A stretch of 64,000 nucleotides of DNA from Hanstruepera marina (GTDB taxonomy: Bacteria; Bacteroidota; Bacteroidia; Flavobacteriales; Flavobacteriaceae). How positions within the stretch are numbered: position 1 is the stretch's first letter; every line of letters starts with the position of its first letter. The position numbers and the translations under genes were made by a program. This document shows, piece after piece, positions 8,794 through 17,607 of the stretch. Below the pieces are notes generated by a model that worked only from the letters and a program-made list of their open reading frames with translations, was not told where the DNA came from and did not search any database. The stretch spans positions 110,545 to 174,544 of the forward strand of contig NZ_JAINVX010000006.1 in assembly GCF_019880635.1 (NCBI RefSeq), given 5' to 3'.

Positions 8794-8801
8794 CAAAGAT
8801 A
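8794..8801 (-). promoter_or_regulatory. -7 box of the rmuC promoter
   Basis: On the minus strand TATCTTTG matches TAnnTTTG and lies 18 bases before the rmuC start codon. No clear -33 TTTG is seen at the usual distance. Confidence 0.5.
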
Positions 8802-8855
8802 AATTTTTAGCTTGAGGATAAAAAGAAATGCCTTTAGATAAATTCAATTTAATTA

Positions 8856-10577
8856 TTACAACACAGATGTTGTAATTTCAACATCAGCATATTGCCAAGC
8901 CGTATTGAATTCTTGCATAATAGCTGTGGCTTCATCTCGTTTACCTTGCGCCATAAGACTTTCGTATAATCCCATTAAAGACCAACCGTTTTGTCTTAAA
9001 TCTGATAAGTCTTCAAGATAAACTGCTTCAGCTTGTTGAAATTCACCTGCTTTTAACAATACTGCTCCTAAATTTTGTCTTGGAGGAATATGCCAAGCCG
9101 AAGGTTCATTATAGATGAGATTGTCTTCCATTTCCACGGCTTTTTCCAGGTGTTCAATAGCTGATTTTAAATTGCCCTCAATAGCAGCAATTTCGCCAGC
9201 AACAACTTCATAAGCCAGTTTGGCAATGGTGGTTCCGTTGTCAAAACCACTAGCTAAAATATTTTCCATTTCCGGGTCATTAATTAACGATTCAATAGCG
9301 TCTAGTTCTTCTTTGGCTTCTTTGCTGTTATTTTTTCGGGTAAAAGCTACACCTCTTGAATAATGCCATATAAGCTTTAAATGTTTAATACTGTCATTAG
9401 GTTTTGGATAGGTCAAAATATCATTCCACTTTCCAAATCGGGTATAAGCAAGAAGTGGAGTGGCCGCGAAGTTTTGAAGAAAATGTAACTCTTCCATTTC
9501 CCCAATAGGAACTTTTTCAGCTGTTTTCTTGGCAGCATCAATGGCAGTCTCGCTATCGCCCAATAAACTTGCTGCTGACCATAAAAAGTGAATATTATGT
9601 GGGTAATACCCTAAAGGATACATGCCTTGGGAGTAACATTGAGAAATATAGTCCTCGTCAGCAAGTATAGCTTTTTGATTGGCTGAAACAGCATCTTTGT
9701 AGCGGCCAACCCTTATATATATGTGAGATGGCATATGAACCAAATGACCGGCAGCAGGCATTAATGTCCCTAATTTATCTGCACTAGGCACAGCTAAATC
9801 TGGTTTTGGAAGCTCTACCATATGAATATAATAATGATGAGCTCCAGGACTATTTGGGTTAATGCTAATGGCTTTTTCTAAAGCCAATTTGGCTTCAGGG
9901 ATATTAGGAGATGGGTTGCCATCGTTATCCCAGTAATTCCATGGAACCGTATTCATCACTGAAGCTGCGTAAAGCGTTAAAATATCTGAATCTTCAGAAT
10001 AGTCCTTCGCTACCTTTTCCATAGCTTCCATGTATGCTATATTTAATTCAGAAACGTCCTTTTCTAAATCTGTTGAATACCTAAAAGATAGGGCATGAAT
10101 TAAAGCCTGTTCTTGATCTGAAGCGTTGTGAGCCAGTTTAATTGCTTTAGCAATGGCTTCGTTGTATTTTGTTTTTCGTTCGTCATCAGGGAAAGGGTCA
10201 TTAATGTTTGGACCTAAAGTATAAGCTTGTCCCCAAAAGGCCATAGCTAAATTGGGGTCAATTCTTGAAGCTTCCAAAAAAGAGCGATGTGCTTCAGCAT
10301 GATTGAACGCATATGTTAAACGTAGCCCTTGATTAAAAAACTTTTGGGCCATATTATTGTTGGTACTAACTTTAAAACTATGGTTACCTAAATTATCAAA
10401 CAGAGGAGCTATTTGTTTAGTAGTATCAATATCAGTAAGTAAGAACTTTGCGGGTGTACATTTAATAAAGTTCATGCCTACTTTATCGGGATAATCAGTT
10501 TGATTATTGAAATTGAGGAAAAATAGACTACAAACGATAACTAAAAGGAGGACTATTGGTATGGACTTGTTTTTCAT
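8856..10577 (-). CDS. Exported tetratricopeptide-repeat protein
   Basis: This 573-residue protein starts with a hydrophobic signal or anchor (about residues 7-24) and then consists of TPR-type helical pairs, for example FFNQGLRLTYAFNHAEAHRSF, AKLALEKAISINPNSPGAHH and AIEHLEKAVEMEDN. The early segment AMAFWGQAYTLGPNINDP is typical of a family of periplasmic TPR proteins of unknown function in Bacteroidota and Proteobacteria. No enzymatic motif is apparent. It stands alone between rmuC and the B12 transporter operon, with 108 bases of featureless DNA downstream of the latter. Confidence 0.85.
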   Translation of the reverse strand: MKNKSIPIVLLLVIVCSLFFLNFNNQTDYPDKVGMNFIKCTPAKFLLTDIDTTKQIAPLFDNLGNHSFKVSTNNNMAQKFFNQGLRLTYAFNHAEAHRSFLEASRIDPNLAMAFWGQAYTLGPNINDPFPDDERKTKYNEAIAKAIKLAHNASDQEQALIHALSFRYSTDLEKDVSELNIAYMEAMEKVAKDYSEDSDILTLYAASVMNTVPWNYWDNDGNPSPNIPEAKLALEKAISINPNSPGAHHYYIHMVELPKPDLAVPSADKLGTLMPAAGHLVHMPSHIYIRVGRYKDAVSANQKAILADEDYISQCYSQGMYPLGYYPHNIHFLWSAASLLGDSETAIDAAKKTAEKVPIGEMEELHFLQNFAATPLLAYTRFGKWNDILTYPKPNDSIKHLKLIWHYSRGVAFTRKNNSKEAKEELDAIESLINDPEMENILASGFDNGTTIAKLAYEVVAGEIAAIEGNLKSAIEHLEKAVEMEDNLIYNEPSAWHIPPRQNLGAVLLKAGEFQQAEAVYLEDLSDLRQNGWSLMGLYESLMAQGKRDEATAIMQEFNTAWQYADVEITTSVL

Positions 10578-10685
10578 GACTTTTTGAATTAATGGTTAAA
10601 ATCGCAGGTAATTAATTCAAAAAAAGTAGTTTAAAGGACTGAAAACTAATAAAGTAAAGATATGAAATTTTAATCAGAATAAAAA

Positions 10686-11480
10686 TTATTTGTTTACACG
10701 AAAGCTTCCCGTTTTTTCATCAAAAGCAATGAGATCTTTTGGGAATAGCTCATTGAATGTTCCTTTTTGAATGAGATTACAAGGCATGTCTGAAACCACA
10801 CAGTCTTTTGTCATAACAATCATTTTATCGCATAACTGAATGGCCAGATCTATTTCGTGTGATGAGAATAGAATAGTCTTACCAGTTTCTTTAACCAGTT
10901 TTTGCAATAATTTTAATATATAAGCTTTGTGGTACATGTCTAAATGTGTTGTAGGTTCATCTAGAATAATCACATTGGTGTCTTGTGCCAGAGCGCGAGC
11001 AATCATAACTTTTTGAAGTTGACCATCGCTTAACTCAAAACATTTTCTATGTTTTAGCTCAATAATGTTCGTTTGCATCAATGAGTTCTCAATAATATCA
11101 ATATCGTGTTTTGATAAATTACCAATCCAATTGGTATAAGGTTGTCTTCCCAATGCTACCAACTCAAATACAGTAAGGTTTTTTGAAACAATTTGTTCAG
11201 TTAGTACTAAGCTTAAATTTTTGGCTAGTTCGAGTGGCTGGATTTCCGAAAGGTTTTTATCATTTAAAATAATTTTTCCTCCTATAGTATCTTGAACTTG
11301 TGTTAAGGTGCGTAACAATGTGGACTTACCAATACCATTAGCGCCTACTAAACCAATTAATTCACCTGCATGCAAGTCGATATTTATATAGGATGCAATA
11401 ACGGTTTTTGAGTTCTTAGATTTGTAACCAATGGTTAAATCTTCAGTTTTTAGAATGCTATGTAGGTTTTTGTTGCTCAT
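10686..11480 (-). CDS. btuD: ABC transporter ATP-binding protein, B12/iron-complex type
   Basis: This 264-residue ATPase energises the importer encoded upstream. Walker A is GANGIGKST near residue 44, the ABC signature is LSDGQLQKV, Walker B is NVIILDEPTTHLD, and the switch His is in FSSHEID. Its start overlaps the permease stop by one base, so it is translationally coupled. The FecE/BtuD class transports cobalamin, haem or iron chelates. Cobalamin is favoured because a cobalamin riboswitch controls the divergent receptor gene, but the operon itself shows no riboswitch, so siderophore transport is not excluded. Confidence 0.9.
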   Translation of the reverse strand: MSNKNLHSILKTEDLTIGYKSKNSKTVIASYINIDLHAGELIGLVGANGIGKSTLLRTLTQVQDTIGGKIILNDKNLSEIQPLELAKNLSLVLTEQIVSKNLTVFELVALGRQPYTNWIGNLSKHDIDIIENSLMQTNIIELKHRKCFELSDGQLQKVMIARALAQDTNVIILDEPTTHLDMYHKAYILKLLQKLVKETGKTILFSSHEIDLAIQLCDKMIVMTKDCVVSDMPCNLIQKGTFNELFPKDLIAFDEKTGSFRVNK

Positions 11481-12496
11481 TAAAACATCATTTTACGTTT
11501 TCTAACCAATAACCAAATAACCACAGGCGCACCAATTAACGAGGTAATGGCATTTATAGGCAATGTATAATCGCTAGTAGGTAGTTGGGCTATGCTGTCA
11601 CAAATTAGCATAACTATGGCGCCGAGTAAAATAATTGCAGGTAATAGGATTTTATGGTTTGAGGTGGTAAATACTTGCCGAACAATATGCGGAATAGCTA
11701 AACCAATAAACGCAATTGGCCCAGCAAAAGCTGTAATGGTGCCCGCCAATAGACTGGTAGCGATTATGATAATGAGTCTACTTTTATTGATGTTTAATCC
11801 TAAACTTTTGGCGTAGTTTTCTCCTAGTAACAAAGTGTTTAGTGCTTTTATGGAAACAATACTCATAAGCAATCCTAAAAGGTAAATACTAAAAAAAACA
11901 AACAACTCGTTCCATGATAAGTTTCCAAGACTACCAAAACCCCAAAAAATATACTGCTGTAACTGCTCGGCTGAACTAAAATAGGAGAGTACGCTAACAA
12001 TAGCAGCAGTAATGCTGCCAAACATCAAACCGATGATTAAAATGGCCATGGTGTCTCGTACTTTGGTTGAAACAGCCAATACAGCTAAAAGGACTAAAAA
12101 ACTACCTAAACTAGCAGCGATAACAATACTCCATTTAGAAATTAATAGCGTTGTAAAAGCACCACCAAAAACGCCAGCGCCTAATATAACAATGGCTACG
12201 CCCAAACTGGCTCCAGAACTTATGCCTAAAACAAAAGGTCCGGCAAGTGGGTTCCTAAAAAGCGTTTGCATAAGTAACCCAGATATACCTAGACCTGAAC
12301 CAACAAGTATAGCGGTAATGGCTTTTGGTAATCTGTAGTTTTGAATAATATAGTTGTCTGATAACCCAAAAAGGCTATTAATTATTTCGTTGGTTGAAAT
12401 AGATACGGAGCCTAAACTAATATTGATTAAAAAGCAAGCAATCAATAATGCTATTAATATTAAGAACGATGCTCTATATGATTTAATTTCCGACAC
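11480..12496 (-). CDS. btuC: ABC transporter permease, FecCD/BtuC family
   Basis: This 338-residue inner-membrane permease has about nine hydrophobic helices and the FecCD family blocks RLPKAITAILVGSGLGISG and NPLAGPFVLGISSGASLG, plus AFAGPIAFIGLAIPHIVR near the C-terminus, which contains the loop that contacts the ATPase. It is separated from the upstream binding-protein gene by no bases and overlaps the ATPase gene by one. Substrate is inferred as vitamin B12 from the neighbouring riboswitch-controlled receptor. Confidence 0.93.
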   Translation of the reverse strand: MSEIKSYRASFLILIALLIACFLINISLGSVSISTNEIINSLFGLSDNYIIQNYRLPKAITAILVGSGLGISGLLMQTLFRNPLAGPFVLGISSGASLGVAIVILGAGVFGGAFTTLLISKWSIVIAASLGSFLVLLAVLAVSTKVRDTMAILIIGLMFGSITAAIVSVLSYFSSAEQLQQYIFWGFGSLGNLSWNELFVFFSIYLLGLLMSIVSIKALNTLLLGENYAKSLGLNINKSRLIIIIATSLLAGTITAFAGPIAFIGLAIPHIVRQVFTTSNHKILLPAIILLGAIVMLICDSIAQLPTSDYTLPINAITSLIGAPVVIWLLVRKRKMMF

Positions 12497-13675
12497 TTAT
12501 TTTAATGATTTAAAAAAATGGGTTTCGTAATTAGTGAGTAAGTTAGGGTGACAAATTTTTATTAAATCTTTTAAAATTAAATCTGGTCTTGCAATTCCTA
12601 ATTCATAGTAGGTCACACCACCTGTTGCACCTGTAGTATTACTAAACGAGTAAATAGATTTATTTTTAAAAGCATCAAATTTAGTGTAATGTTCACTCGC
12701 CTTTTCAAGACTTTCATAAGAAGTATAGTAAGAAGGGCTCAACCAAATATCAGCATTTTTTGCTTTGTTGTATACGCTTTCAAAACTTAATGCTAAACTT
12801 CCATCTCCTTCACTGTTTTGCCATAAGTAGTTAACATTGGCATCCTTTAAAAGTTGAGCTTCAGGGCTTGTGCTACTGGGTAAATACCATATATCTTTAT
12901 GCATAGCACCACATAAAATCGATGGTCGCTTGTTGACATTAGCGGCTAATAATTTAGCTTCGTTGTAGTTGTTTACTATAGTTTTAAAAACAGAATCAGC
13001 TTTTTTCTTTTTATTGAATAAAACACCAAAGAATTTAATCCATTCAGCTTTAGCTAATGGTGATTTTTCAACCCAATCGCCATTGTATATAACTGGAATA
13101 CCTGATTTTTTTATGGTTTCGAAAGTTTTGTTATTGCCGTCAATACCAAAACCAACAACAACTTCTGGTTGAAGATCCAATAATACTTCGGTGTTTATGC
13201 CTTCATTTTTTCCTAACTCTCTAACTTTTTTAGCATCTATCAGAGCACGAGTTTGTTTTGATGAAACATAATTTGTTCCTGGAAAACCAATAAGTGTTTC
13301 TTCAACTTCTAAAAGTTCCAAAGCAGGAATGTGTGTTGTGGAGGTCACTACAATACTTTTAATGGGTATAGTTATTATACCGTCATAATCATCTTTGTTG
13401 TAGGTGCTTACCATGGCTTGATTTTTAGTGAGCAGAAGATAACTATAGGTCTTTTCAGAATTTGGCCAAGGCGAATTGATTTGTAGTATTGTATTATTGG
13501 CTGTTTTAATAATATTAAATCCTTCAGCATAAGAATTCTCAAGAGTTTCCTTTTGTGTTGAAGGTAATTCAATTTCTGATTTACTGTTTTCTTTGCAAGT
13601 CAAACAAAAAAGTATAATTAATATTATTAATAACGTATTCTTTTTGAGTAACATTTGTAACTGAAGAAGTTTCAT
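12497..13675 (-). CDS. btuF: ABC transporter substrate-binding protein, FecB/BtuF type
   Basis: This 392-residue periplasmic binding protein belongs to the helical-backbone metal/cobalamin class. A hydrophobic leader (about residues 10-25) ends in two cysteines (LFCLTC), a weak lipobox that suggests a lipoprotein. The core has LIGFPGTNYVSSKQTRALI, LDLQPEVVVGFG and ILCGAMHKDIWYLPSSTSPE, the usual two-lobe landmarks. An ATG seven codons further in is an equally good start (385 residues). It is the first gene of the three-gene importer operon and diverges from btuB. Confidence 0.88.
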   Translation of the reverse strand: MKLLQLQMLLKKNTLLIILIILFCLTCKENSKSEIELPSTQKETLENSYAEGFNIIKTANNTILQINSPWPNSEKTYSYLLLTKNQAMVSTYNKDDYDGIITIPIKSIVVTSTTHIPALELLEVEETLIGFPGTNYVSSKQTRALIDAKKVRELGKNEGINTEVLLDLQPEVVVGFGIDGNNKTFETIKKSGIPVIYNGDWVEKSPLAKAEWIKFFGVLFNKKKKADSVFKTIVNNYNEAKLLAANVNKRPSILCGAMHKDIWYLPSSTSPEAQLLKDANVNYLWQNSEGDGSLALSFESVYNKAKNADIWLSPSYYTSYESLEKASEHYTKFDAFKNKSIYSFSNTTGATGGVTYYELGIARPDLILKDLIKICHPNLLTNYETHFFKSLK

Positions 13676-13706
13676 TTACAGATTAAATTTGATAAAAATT
13701 TCTATT

Positions 13707-13814
13707 ATGCGTGACGGCTCAAATTTAACAATATATATAGTAGGAGGAATTATATTACTTCATTTTTTGGCTGGCTTTATTTATTTGATGTACAAAATGA
13801 ATAAGAAAAAGTAA
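13707..13814 (+). CDS. Putative 35-residue single-span membrane protein
   Basis: A short reading frame encodes MRDGSNLTIYIVGGIILLHF and continues LAGFIYLMYKMNKKK. It has a polar N-terminus, one hydrophobic span (about residues 8-28) and a basic C-terminus, the typical form of a small inner-membrane protein with positive-inside orientation. It lies in the divergent gap between btuF and the cobalamin riboswitch and ends 30 bases before the riboswitch promoter, so it is not part of the riboswitch transcript. No family is recognised. Purifying selection on homologues would settle whether it is real. Confidence 0.45.
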   Translation: MRDGSNLTIYIVGGIILLHFLAGFIYLMYKMNKKK

Positions 13815-13844
13815 TATTTATGTGCTTGCTTTTATAAAACAACT

Positions 13845-13852
13845 TATTTTTG
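13845..13852 (+). promoter_or_regulatory. -7 box upstream of the cobalamin riboswitch
   Basis: TATTTTTG matches TAnnTTTG. A TTG at 13826-13828 is a possible -33 element. Transcription starting near 13858 would include the complete riboswitch. Confidence 0.55.
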
Positions 13853-13857
13853 CTCCG

Positions 13858-14050
13858 AATTTTGGTTCGGGATTGTTTTTCAATTTCGATTAAAAGGGAA
13901 TCTGGTGAGAGTATTATTTTCAAGTCCAGAACTGTTCCCGCAACTGTAAGCTATAAGCTTTGTGTTAAACTTCATGTCACTGTCGCACCAAATAGCGATG
14001 GGAAGACCAACATAAAGACGCAAGTCAGGAGACCTGCCAAATTCAAACAA
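13858..14050 (+). ncRNA. Cobalamin riboswitch upstream of btuB
   Basis: The conserved blocks of the adenosylcobalamin aptamer are present in order: AAAAGGGAATCTGGTGAGAG (13892 onward), AACTGTTCCCGCAACTGTAA (13930 onward), a B12-box region at TCACTGTCGCACCAAATAGC (13977 onward) and GATGGGAAGACC, and the terminal GACGCAAGTCAGGAGACCTG (about 14018-14037). About 70 bases separate it from the btuB start, with no T-tailed hairpin, so control is more likely through translation start than by termination. It should repress the receptor when B12 is plentiful. Confidence 0.93.
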
Positions 14051-14119
14051 ATAAGTCAAACTTTCGGGATAAAAGTTTACGTATGATAGTCCATGCGATT
14101 CTCGAGCAATTAATTTAAA

Positions 14120-16048
14120 ATGAACAAAAAAACATGGTTTTTTGGTGTGCTTTGCGCTACATCATTATTGGGATATTCCCAACAACAAACAGATTCAACG
14201 AAAGTTGAACGTTTAGAAGAAGTTGTAATTACCGATTCCAGATTTGAATTAAACAGGGAACAATCGGGTAAGGTAATTACAAGAATTACACGGCAGGATA
14301 TTGAAAATTTAAAAGGTCAATCGGTTGCAGAAATTATAAATAATACTGTTGGGATTGAAATTAATGGTGTTAAAAGTAATGCAGGGCAGAATTTGAGTTA
14401 TTATGTGCGTGGTGGACGTAATAGGCAAGTTTTAGTTTTAATCGATGGTATTGCATTAACCGATCCGTCTCAAATTGCCAACGATTATGATTTACGATTG
14501 CTTAATGTAAACCAAGTAGAAAGCATTGAGGTTTTAAAAGGGGCATCAAGTACATTGTATGGTTCTGGAGCAGCTACTGCCGTGATTAATATTAATTTAA
14601 AAGAGTCGGCTAAAAAACCTTTTGAAGTGAGCTTACGTTCTATTATTGGAACCAACCAATCTCAAGATAATGACAATTATGCCATTAAGAACTTTAATAA
14701 CGCAGTAACATTTAATGGAACACTAAACAAATTTAGTTATTTGGCCTCTTTTGGAAACCAATTTACCAATGGTTTGTCAGCAGTTGAAAATGGAGAAGAA
14801 CCTGATGCTTTTAACAGCTATAATGGGTTGTTAAAACTTGGATATAACTTTTCTGATGCTTTTATATTTAAAGCTTATGGTAGTTTTGATAAATTTAAAG
14901 CCGACTTCGATGATGGCTTCTTGTTTCAAGATGCCGATAACCAGTCTATAAGTGAACAATTTAGAATAGGTATTTCTCCAGAGTTTAAATACAATAACGG
15001 TAGTATAACATTAAATGCTGTTTACAACGATGTAATACGTACAATTGAGTCTAGTTTTCCGTCAAAATTTTATGCCAATAGTTTTGTGGCAGATTTATTC
15101 AACAAATATAATTTTAGCGAAACATTTTATACTGTAGTCGGTTTAAACGCACAGCAAAATGAAATGGAGAGTTTTGTAATACCCTTTGGTTCTAATGAGT
15201 TAGAACAGAGTATTAACCCAGATGAAGCTACATTTACCATTGTAGATCCATACCTTAATATGGTTTATATTTCTGAATTTGGATTAAATGTAAATGCTGG
15301 ATTACGTTTAAATAACCATAGTGAATACGGCTCGCATGTGGTTTATAATATAAATCCTTCGTACCGGAAGGACTTTAATTTTGGGTATTTAAAATTATTG
15401 GCAAGCTATAGCACAGCCTACATAACACCATCGCTATACCAACTGTTTGAACCTGCTTATGGGAATAAGGAATTACAACCAGAAGAAAATGCAACAATTG
15501 AAGGAGGTCTTGAAGTTAGTTTTGGAGATAAGGCAATTGTGAGTGTCGTGTATTTTAATAGAAAAGAAACTAATTTTATAGATTTTATTGATTTAGGAAA
15601 CTTTGTCTATCAATATAAAAATGTTGAAGATGAATTTACAGCAAGTGGTTTAGAATTTACTGCCAATTACAATATAACAAAAGCTTTAAGCTTGAATGCC
15701 AATGTAACTTATACCAAAGTTCCAGAAGATTTAGATTTGAGAATCCCAGAATTAAAAATCAATGGACAACTAAACTACAGATTGGGTAAAGCCACATTGT
15801 TTAGTTTAGCATATCAGTATAATGATGATAGAAATGATATGGTTTATAATTCTATGACTTTTGAGAACGATACTGTAGTTTTAGAAAGTTATAACCTGTT
15901 GGATTTTTACGTTAGTCACAGCATATTAGATAATAAACTTACAATTTTTGCAAATTTAGATAATGTTTTTAACGAAGATTATCAAGAGTTGTATGGGTAC
16001 TCAACACTAGGACGGAATATAAGTTTAGGATTAAACTTAACATTATAA
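14120..16048 (+). CDS. btuB: TonB-dependent outer-membrane receptor, BtuB-like
   Basis: This 642-residue outer-membrane receptor imports vitamin B12 using TonB energy. It has a signal peptide ending near residue 21 (LLGYSQ), a TonB box region (LEEVVITDSR, about 31-40), a plug domain (about 45-155; NLSYYVRGGRNRQVLVLIDG, VESIEVLKGASSTLYGSG) and a 22-strand barrel ending GRNISLGLNLTL with a C-terminal leucine as in sorted barrels. The cobalamin riboswitch upstream gives the substrate. It lacks the N-terminal carboxypeptidase-like domain of SusC-type receptors. Confidence 0.94.
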   Translation: MNKKTWFFGVLCATSLLGYSQQQTDSTKVERLEEVVITDSRFELNREQSGKVITRITRQDIENLKGQSVAEIINNTVGIEINGVKSNAGQNLSYYVRGGRNRQVLVLIDGIALTDPSQIANDYDLRLLNVNQVESIEVLKGASSTLYGSGAATAVININLKESAKKPFEVSLRSIIGTNQSQDNDNYAIKNFNNAVTFNGTLNKFSYLASFGNQFTNGLSAVENGEEPDAFNSYNGLLKLGYNFSDAFIFKAYGSFDKFKADFDDGFLFQDADNQSISEQFRIGISPEFKYNNGSITLNAVYNDVIRTIESSFPSKFYANSFVADLFNKYNFSETFYTVVGLNAQQNEMESFVIPFGSNELEQSINPDEATFTIVDPYLNMVYISEFGLNVNAGLRLNNHSEYGSHVVYNINPSYRKDFNFGYLKLLASYSTAYITPSLYQLFEPAYGNKELQPEENATIEGGLEVSFGDKAIVSVVYFNRKETNFIDFIDLGNFVYQYKNVEDEFTASGLEFTANYNITKALSLNANVTYTKVPEDLDLRIPELKINGQLNYRLGKATLFSLAYQYNDDRNDMVYNSMTFENDTVVLESYNLLDFYVSHSILDNKLTIFANLDNVFNEDYQELYGYSTLGRNISLGLNLTL

Positions 16049-16050
16049 TA

Positions 16051-16076
16051 AAAAGAGCCGCATATGCGGCTCTTTT
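16051..16076. terminator. Bidirectional terminator, btuB and S41 protease gene
   Basis: The perfect palindrome AAAAGAGCCGCAT / ATGCGGCTCTTTT is followed by T residues on both strands. It sits exactly between the two convergent genes. Confidence 0.92.
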
Positions 16077-17491
16077 TATTTATACATCCCTGTATTGGGT
16101 GGAAAAAATGTTTCTTTACCTCCAATAACATTTAAGGGTTCAAAAGTTTGTTGTGGTAATCTTGTATTATCAGAAATATGCTGTAATGCTACCGATAAGA
16201 GTAATTCATTTTCATCACCTAAAACACCCATGTTGCTGTAGTTTTCAGACACTAAAATATCAGGTGTCAAACCGTTTGAATAATCTGTATTTCCAACAGC
16301 GTTTAGGGATTTTAAAACTAGTGGCTGCATAGCATACAAATGTGATGGGTTAGCACCTGAACGCCTAAAATCGGGAGAGTCGTATAATGTTACAGATGCT
16401 TGAAATTTACCAGCAGTATTGGTACCTATGTGTATAACATCTATATAGGGATCTAAACTATTGATAACGAGTTCACTTGCTGAAGCTGATCGTTTTGTTG
16501 CTAGTATATATACCTTATCTAAATTCAAAATATTTAAAGGCGCACCATTGTCATTGCTTGTAAATCTGTTGGTTACAGATTCAGGTGATAAAGTGGCTTG
16601 AATATCGCTGTTCCATTCTTCGGTACTAAAAACTTCTCCTGTTCGTCCTGCAATCATACTAGATAATAAAATGGCTGTATTTACAGATCCTCCTGGATTA
16701 TAACGTAAATCCAACACGACGTTCTGTACATTGTTAGACCGAAAATTTCCGAATACAGCATTCAATTGCGAATCAAAATTTCTAGTAAATCCATTGTACA
16801 TTAAATATCCAACTTTAGTTCCGTTGATCTCAAAGATTTCGGTTTTGAAAATGGGGTTTTCTGTATAGTTAAGCTTACTTAAACTTATGCTTTGTCCATT
16901 GGGTGTAATAGTATCGTCAGCGGTTTCAGGTGTTCCATTGTCATCATAAGTGGCTAAATTAATGGTATAGCTATTTTGTCTTAATAAATCAGAATAATTA
17001 TTTCGATTTAAAGGTGTGCCATTTACAGCATAAAAAATATTACCACGTTCTACTCCTTGATTTTCTGCATGGGTTCCTGGCATAACATAACCTACAAAAC
17101 CAAATAGGGAATTTGGATTGTTTGGATACTCAACTAGACCAAAGTCCATTCCATTTGTAGCTGAATTACCTTGGAAAAATTGCTCTAGAGCAATATAATT
17201 ATTGGTTATCCAACTAAACTTGTCAACTGTTTCTGGTAAATAGCGTAAATGATAAAACAAATCTTCAGGTGAAGAAAACCCTGTAATAAAATCTTCATAA
17301 CCACCATTATTGAAACGGTCGTTTAATAAATCTGGAACATCATATTTATATAGGTAATAGGCATTCATACCTCTATAAACAAAATCGTTTAACTCACTTA
17401 CGCTAGCAGGATTGTCGTCTAAATCTTCAAAACAACCCGTAAATAAGAAACATAAGGATATTGAGCTAACAATAAAAAATAGTTTTTTCAT
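16076..17491 (-). CDS. S41 family peptidase lipoprotein (C-terminal processing protease type)
   Basis: This 471-residue protein has a lipoprotein signal (LCFLFTGC, Cys near residue 20) and should sit in the outer or inner membrane facing the periplasm. A PDZ-like region (about 105-170, LFGFVGYVMPGTHAENQGVERG) precedes the S41 catalytic domain. The catalytic serine is in TKRSASASELVINSL and the lysine in HIGTNTAGKFQAS; NVVLDLRYNPGGSV is the family's conserved strand. Length is typical of Bacteroidota S41 lipoproteins. The substrate is unknown. It is transcribed away from the sigma factor gene. Confidence 0.92.
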   Translation of the reverse strand: MKKLFFIVSSISLCFLFTGCFEDLDDNPASVSELNDFVYRGMNAYYLYKYDVPDLLNDRFNNGGYEDFITGFSSPEDLFYHLRYLPETVDKFSWITNNYIALEQFFQGNSATNGMDFGLVEYPNNPNSLFGFVGYVMPGTHAENQGVERGNIFYAVNGTPLNRNNYSDLLRQNSYTINLATYDDNGTPETADDTITPNGQSISLSKLNYTENPIFKTEIFEINGTKVGYLMYNGFTRNFDSQLNAVFGNFRSNNVQNVVLDLRYNPGGSVNTAILLSSMIAGRTGEVFSTEEWNSDIQATLSPESVTNRFTSNDNGAPLNILNLDKVYILATKRSASASELVINSLDPYIDVIHIGTNTAGKFQASVTLYDSPDFRRSGANPSHLYAMQPLVLKSLNAVGNTDYSNGLTPDILVSENYSNMGVLGDENELLLSVALQHISDNTRLPQQTFEPLNVIGGKETFFPPNTGMYK

Positions 17492-17552
17492 AGCATTAAA
17501 ATATTCTTTTTCAGTTTAAAAGTAGTTACTTTATTGTAGAATAAAAATTTTT

Positions 17553-17578
17553 TGTAACAAAATTAATAGTCGGTCGTC
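17553..17578 (+). promoter_or_regulatory. Candidate ECF-type promoter of the sigma factor operon
   Basis: TGTAAC (17553-17558) and CGTC (17575-17578) are separated by 16 bases, matching the arrangement of many ECF sigma-dependent promoters (AAC-containing -35, CGTC -10). It lies 30 bases before the sigma factor start, and no TAnnTTTG box is present. Autoregulation by the encoded sigma factor is an inference. Confidence 0.5.
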
Positions 17579-17607
17579 GTAATAGTAAATAAGCCAAAAA
17601 GCTTAAA

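Noticed and set aside
13850..14086. A 78-codon open frame upstream of btuB
   Set aside because: It lies wholly inside the cobalamin riboswitch; the conserved RNA blocks explain the sequence.
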